Position numbers and translations under genes: made by a program. The notes below the pieces were generated by a model. The model worked only from the letters and a program-made list of their open reading frames with translations, had not been told where the DNA came from and searched no databases. DNA of 5,621 nt from Fimbriimonadales bacterium (GTDB lineage: Bacteria > Armatimonadota > Fimbriimonadia > Fimbriimonadales > GBS-DC). Numbering within the stretch: the first letter of the stretch is position 1; every line of letters starts with the position of its first letter. The stretch is from positions 1-5,621 of the forward strand of contig JAOAFW010000321.1 in NCBI GenBank assembly GCA_026416065.1, in the 5' to 3' direction. Positions 4,525 through 5,621 of the stretch are shown one piece after another.

Positions 4525-5049
4525 ATGGAAATCGGTCAATCGGCGTATGATTTTAGTCTGGCTGGCGTGGACGGCAAGACCTATTCACTGAAAGACTTCG
4601 CAGACAAGCCAGTGCTGGTGCTGTTTTTCTGGTGCAACCACTGCCCCTATGTAAAGGCGTACGAGGAGCGCGTGATTAAACTCGCTCAGGAGCTGGGCGA
4701 CCGCGCTGCTTTCGTCGCCATCAACTCGAACGACCCAACCCAGTACCCCGAAGACAGCTTCGAGAACATGCAGAAGGTGGCGCAGGAGAAGGGCTACCCG
4801 TTCCCCTACCTATTTGACGAGACTCAGGCAGTGGCGCATGCCTACCACGCTTCGCGCACGCCCGAGTTCTTCGTGTTCGACGAGGAGCGCGACCTCAAAT
4901 ATCACGGTCGCTTCGACGACAACTGGGAAAACCCCAGCCAGGTGCTCCACGAGTATGTGCGGGAGGCGATTCTGAGCCTGCTGGAACGCGACATCCCGCA
5001 CGTCTCGCATGTGCCGCCTGTAGGCTGCACGATTAAGTGGAAGCACTGA
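4525..5049 (+). CDS. Peroxiredoxin-like/thioredoxin family protein (CNHC motif)
   Basis: A 174-residue redoxin-domain protein. The N-terminus (IGQSAYDFSLAGVDGKTYSLKDF) is the AhpC/TSA-redoxin opening. WCNHCPYVK carries a CxxC pair, Cys37 and Cys40. ASRTPEFFVFD (109-119) holds the cis-proline (Pro113), and the C-terminus PVGCTIKWKH has the conserved Cys168 and IKWK ending of this subfamily (PRX_like1-like, often just 'thioredoxin family protein'). No signal peptide is visible, so it is cytosolic. A thiol-disulfide reductase or peroxide-linked role is inferred from the fold; the substrate is unknown. ATG at 4525 is preferred over an in-frame TTG at 4516 because AAGGAGG at 4509-4515 is 9 nt from it. 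The lnt gene begins inside its last codons. Confidence 0.88.
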   Translation: MEIGQSAYDFSLAGVDGKTYSLKDFADKPVLVLFFWCNHCPYVKAYEERVIKLAQELGDRAAFVAINSNDPTQYPEDSFENMQKVAQEKGYPFPYLFDETQAVAHAYHASRTPEFFVFDEERDLKYHGRFDDNWENPSQVLHEYVREAILSLLERDIPHVSHVPPVGCTIKWKH

Positions 5050-5621
5050 GCAAAGCTCGGCTGCAGGCATATCGCCTGCAGCCGAAGTATGGGCTTCTTG
5101 TCTTGATCGTCTCCGCCCTTCTGAGTGGTCTTGCCCATCCGCCGTTGGGGGCATCGTGGCTGATTCTGATTGCCCCTGCGCCGTTGTTTGCGCTGGTGCT
5201 GCACACACGCGCCCGCGTGGGCTTTGGCTACGGCTGGCTGTGGAGCTTTGTTTACTACCTGACGCTGGGGCATCCGCTGATTTACCTAATCCGCCTGCAA
5301 ACCGAGAGCCTGTTTCTGGGCGTGGTGGGGCTGATACTCACAGCAGGGCTATGCGCGCTGTTTGGGGGGCTGTTCGGGCTGCTTGCGTCGCAGATGTCGC
5401 GCAGTTTGCTGGGTATTCTGGGCGCGGCAGGCGCATGGGCGTTTACGCAGTACCTGCGCGGACTGGGACCGTTCGCGTTTGTGTGGGGGCACTGGAGCGT
5501 TGCGCTATACGATGTGCCGATTCTGCTCCAGCCAGCGGAGCTGATGGGCGCGTGGGGGCTGGAGTTTCTGGTTGCACTGTGGAACGGGCTGTTGGTGTAC
5601 GCATTCTGGCTCTGGCAAGGG
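5037..5621 (+). CDS. lnt: Apolipoprotein N-acyltransferase (Lnt), N-terminal part
   Basis: 195 codons are visible and the frame is open to the window edge. The product is rich in hydrophobic segments: about 18-50 with LSGLAHPPLGASWLILIA (the usual Lnt opening, compare 'FSP..' in E. coli), then roughly 62-81, 90-117 and 122-138. GPFAFVWGHWSVALYDVP followed by AELMGAWGLEFLVALWN (about 143-181) is the conserved Lnt block before the nitrilase-like catalytic domain, which lies outside the window. Lnt adds the third acyl chain to lipoproteins at the periplasmic face of the inner membrane. The only in-frame start near the N-terminus is GTG at 5037, just after an in-frame TAA (5034-5036). It overlaps the previous gene by 13 nt and has no clear ribosome binding site, so translational coupling is likely. 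Confidence 0.88.
   Translation, partial: MEALSKARLQAYRLQPKYGLLVLIVSALLSGLAHPPLGASWLILIAPAPLFALVLHTRARVGFGYGWLWSFVYYLTLGHPLIYLIRLQTESLFLGVVGLILTAGLCALFGGLFGLLASQMSRSLLGILGAAGAWAFTQYLRGLGPFAFVWGHWSVALYDVPILLQPAELMGAWGLEFLVALWNGLLVYAFWLWQG
5057..5085 (+). promoter_or_regulatory. Perfect 12-bp hairpin in the first codons of lnt
   Basis: TCGGCTGCAGGC (5057-5068) and GCCTGCAGCCGA (5074-5085) are exact inverted repeats around the 5-nt loop ATATC. The element starts 8 nt after the stop codon of the peroxiredoxin-like gene and lies within lnt codons 7-17. No T-tract follows, so it is not a standard terminator. It could damp lnt expression or stabilise the upstream mRNA; the function is inferred. Confidence 0.6.

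Noticed and set aside
5057..5085. Intrinsic terminator after the peroxiredoxin-like gene
   Set aside because: The stem is strong but no run of T follows, and the lnt reading frame continues straight through it.
4902..5273. Minus-strand open frames over the end of the redoxin gene and the start of lnt
   Set aside because: Antisense shadows of two well-supported genes with no ribosome binding site or recognisable domain.

Overview
The window looks like a GC-rich chromosomal segment from a diderm bacterium. The diderm call rests on an apolipoprotein N-acyltransferase (Lnt) gene at the right end. Gene content and the small dispersed palindromic repeat (GTAGCGTCGGCGTC core) fit a poorly sampled, possibly thermophilic phylum such as Armatimonadota. 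That placement is only an impression, because no phylogenetic marker was compared.

Left part (1-1832, minus strand): the 5' part of an F-type ATP synthase operon, read right to left as atpB (a), atpE (c), atpF (b) and the first 22 codons of atpH (delta). No atpI precedes atpB. A good sigma70-type promoter (TTGACG, 18 bp, TATAAT) lies about 30 nt upstream of the GTG start of atpB. Both spacers around atpE hold hairpins, and one abuts the atpF ribosome binding site. These are plausible devices for making much more c subunit than a or b.

Centre (1833-3761): a divergent intergenic region with a perfect 6+1+6 dyad and a second promoter. The promoter drives a two-gene unit on the plus strand. The first gene encodes a zinc-ribbon/HTH protein of the DUF2089 type, whose mRNA looks leaderless. 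The second encodes a 413-residue soluble DUF4097-type beta-solenoid protein with a roughly 18-21 residue 'GD' repeat. The end of the first protein and the start of the second share a short helical module, which suggests a functional pair. A strong intrinsic terminator closes the unit.

Right part (3762-5621, plus strand): three tandem copies of a palindromic repeat, then a closely packed row of genes. These are a small transhydrogenase membrane subunit (PntAB type) without its usual partner genes, a one-cysteine thioredoxin-fold protein, a CxxC peroxiredoxin-like/thioredoxin family protein, and the start of lnt, which overlaps the preceding gene. A 12-bp perfect hairpin sits in the first codons of lnt. 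The membrane bioenergetics and redox theme recurs on both sides, but the sequence shows no direct link between the two halves.
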